This document shows, in pieces, positions 63,249-64,000 of a stretch of DNA of 64,000 nt; the stretch's first letter is position 1, and each line of letters begins with the position of its first letter. The notes beneath the pieces are model-generated. The model worked only from the letters and a program-made list of their open reading frames with translations, ran no database searches and was not told the DNA's origin. The position numbers were made by a program, and so were the translations under genes. Origin of the DNA: Pseudomonadota bacterium (GTDB taxonomy: Bacteria > Desulfobacterota > Desulfobulbia > Desulfobulbales > Desulfocapsaceae); assembly GCA_018820855.1 (NCBI GenBank), contig JAHJNL010000093.1, forward strand, positions 44,911 through 108,910, given 5' to 3'.

Positions 63249-63836
63249 ATGAAAGAGTCCAATCATTCCACAGCAACCAAAGAAAATATTCGCCAGAAGC
63301 GGACCAGGGAAAAGGTTATCAATCTGGCAATGCACGTCCTTGCCAAAAACCCGAAAGCATCGCTGAACGAGATTGCTGAGGCTGCAGAAGTTGGCAGGGC
63401 AACGCTGTTTCGCTATTTCAAGTCCAGAAAGCAACTCATCCATGAACTTGTTGTTGAGGCGGACAAAAAACTTGAAAATGCCACCAAGCCGATTGTTGAG
63501 AAAAATCTCAATGCCAGAGATACACTGGAAGAGTTTATAAAAGTCCTTGTTCCTCTTGGAGCAAGTTTTCATTTCTTGAATTCTGAACAGATTCAATCAG
63601 AAGGTTCAGGTATTGAAGATCTTTATAGAAATCAGTTAGTACGTTTAAAAGAACTTTCAAAAAGATTACAAGCAGAAAAAGTTGTTGCTGCCAATATTCC
63701 CCTTGTCTGGATAGCTGTGGTTTTAGATAACCTGATTTATGCTGCCTGGGTAACTGTATTGGAAGGTGACATTGCCCCCAATGATGCACCAGGTCTGGTG
63801 CTGTATTCTTTTCTTAACGGTTTATCCCCCCTTTAG
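63249..63836 (+). CDS. TetR/AcrR-family transcriptional regulator
   Basis: The 195-residue protein has an N-terminal TetR helix-turn-helix (KVINLAMHVLAKNPKASLNE, IAEAAEVGRATLFRYFKSRKQL, about 25-70) and a helical ligand-binding C-terminus with no clear subgroup. TetR regulators repress nearby genes until a small molecule binds. The palindrome at 63160-63195 lies directly upstream. The gene after it, just entering the window's end, is membrane-protein-like, so the regulator may control an efflux gene. Confidence 0.93.
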   Translation: MKESNHSTATKENIRQKRTREKVINLAMHVLAKNPKASLNEIAEAAEVGRATLFRYFKSRKQLIHELVVEADKKLENATKPIVEKNLNARDTLEEFIKVLVPLGASFHFLNSEQIQSEGSGIEDLYRNQLVRLKELSKRLQAEKVVAANIPLVWIAVVLDNLIYAAWVTVLEGDIAPNDAPGLVLYSFLNGLSPL

Positions 63837-63887
63837 CTTTTCTCAATAACCACGTCTGGTCAGTATTGTCCGGTTAGAAAGTTGCAT

Positions 63888-64000
63888 GTGCCTTTTTTAA
63901 CCGTTTTCGGTGTTTTGGCCTGCATCTTTGTTTTTGTTTCTGCATTACCGCTGCTTGCTCTGCAGCTAATTCTGCAGCCTGCTGCACGGCTTCATTACGA
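63888..64000 (+). CDS. Start of a possible membrane protein, cut by window end
   Basis: From a GTG at 63888 (or TTG at 63882) the frame is open to the window end and reads VPFLTVFGVLACIFVFVSAL, then PLLALQLILQPAARLHY. This looks like a first membrane segment or a signal peptide. It follows the TetR gene by about 50 bases in the same direction, and it is in the position expected for the regulated efflux or transport gene. No ribosome site is clear, so the call is tentative. Confidence 0.4.
   Translation, partial: MPFLTVFGVLACIFVFVSALPLLALQLILQPAARLHY

Overview
The window looks like chromosomal DNA of an anaerobic, Gram-negative Desulfobacterota bacterium. Desulfobulbales-type organisms (Desulfocapsa, Desulforhopalus, Desulfotalea relatives) fit best. 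This is inferred from gene content and protein style: CbiC/CbiA/CbiB-type B12 synthesis, a GTP-type PEP carboxykinase, TraR/DksA and radical-SAM proteins, DUF504 with RtcA, and a GEMM riboswitch. No rRNA or other taxonomic marker is present. Signal peptides and a lipobox agree with a two-membrane cell.

Layout. (1) 1-8062 is the 3' part of a cobalamin operon: cobU (cut by the window edge), cobT, cobS, a fused cobD-cobQ gene, cbiB, cbiA and cbiC, all on + with short gaps or overlaps. (2) 8141-20733 is mostly housekeeping: xseA, a TPR protein with panC and panD, a DegT-type aminotransferase with a strong terminator, a SleB-like hydrolase, recD2, a PPC-domain protein, darP, an exported pyruvoyl-dependent arginine decarboxylase homologue, and an ABC-F ATPase. 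(3) 20734-40382 is an accessory region rich in single genes, remnants and repeats. It holds a diadenylate-cyclase-domain protein, an AT-rich RlmN/Cfr-family gene, a tandem DUF1566 protein, several small-molecule methyltransferase, cupin and monooxygenase genes, a cyclic-di-GMP-I riboswitch with terminator, an ISL3-family insertion sequence that truncates a methyltransferase, and a signal-peptide-bearing ubiquitin homologue. (4) 40383-50046 carries a membrane-free double-AAA FtsH-like metalloprotease and remnants of ligD (3'-phosphoesterase domain) and hipA. It also has a DksA-type zinc-finger protein, a frameshifted rtcA with a DUF504 gene, and a radical-SAM protein. (5) 50224-64000 has a CBS protein paired with a left-handed beta-helix protein, a chemoreceptor, PEP carboxykinase, mtfA, truA, an exported phosphatidylserine-decarboxylase homologue, a DnaQ-type exonuclease and a TetR regulator with a large palindrome upstream.

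How the genes work together. The B12 genes complete corrin amidation, aminopropanol attachment and lower-loop assembly, and panC and panD supply pantothenate. Outside these two pathways most genes are solitary.

The most notable item is the exported ubiquitin-like protein at 37062-37700. It keeps all seven ubiquitin lysines but has lost the Ile44 patch and the Gly-Gly tail, and it is fused to an InlB-type bacterial repeat. Next are the soluble FtsH-like protease with altered Walker B motifs in both ATPase domains, two exported pyruvoyl-enzyme homologues, and the DAC-domain protein. I found no rRNA, tRNA or CRISPR array.
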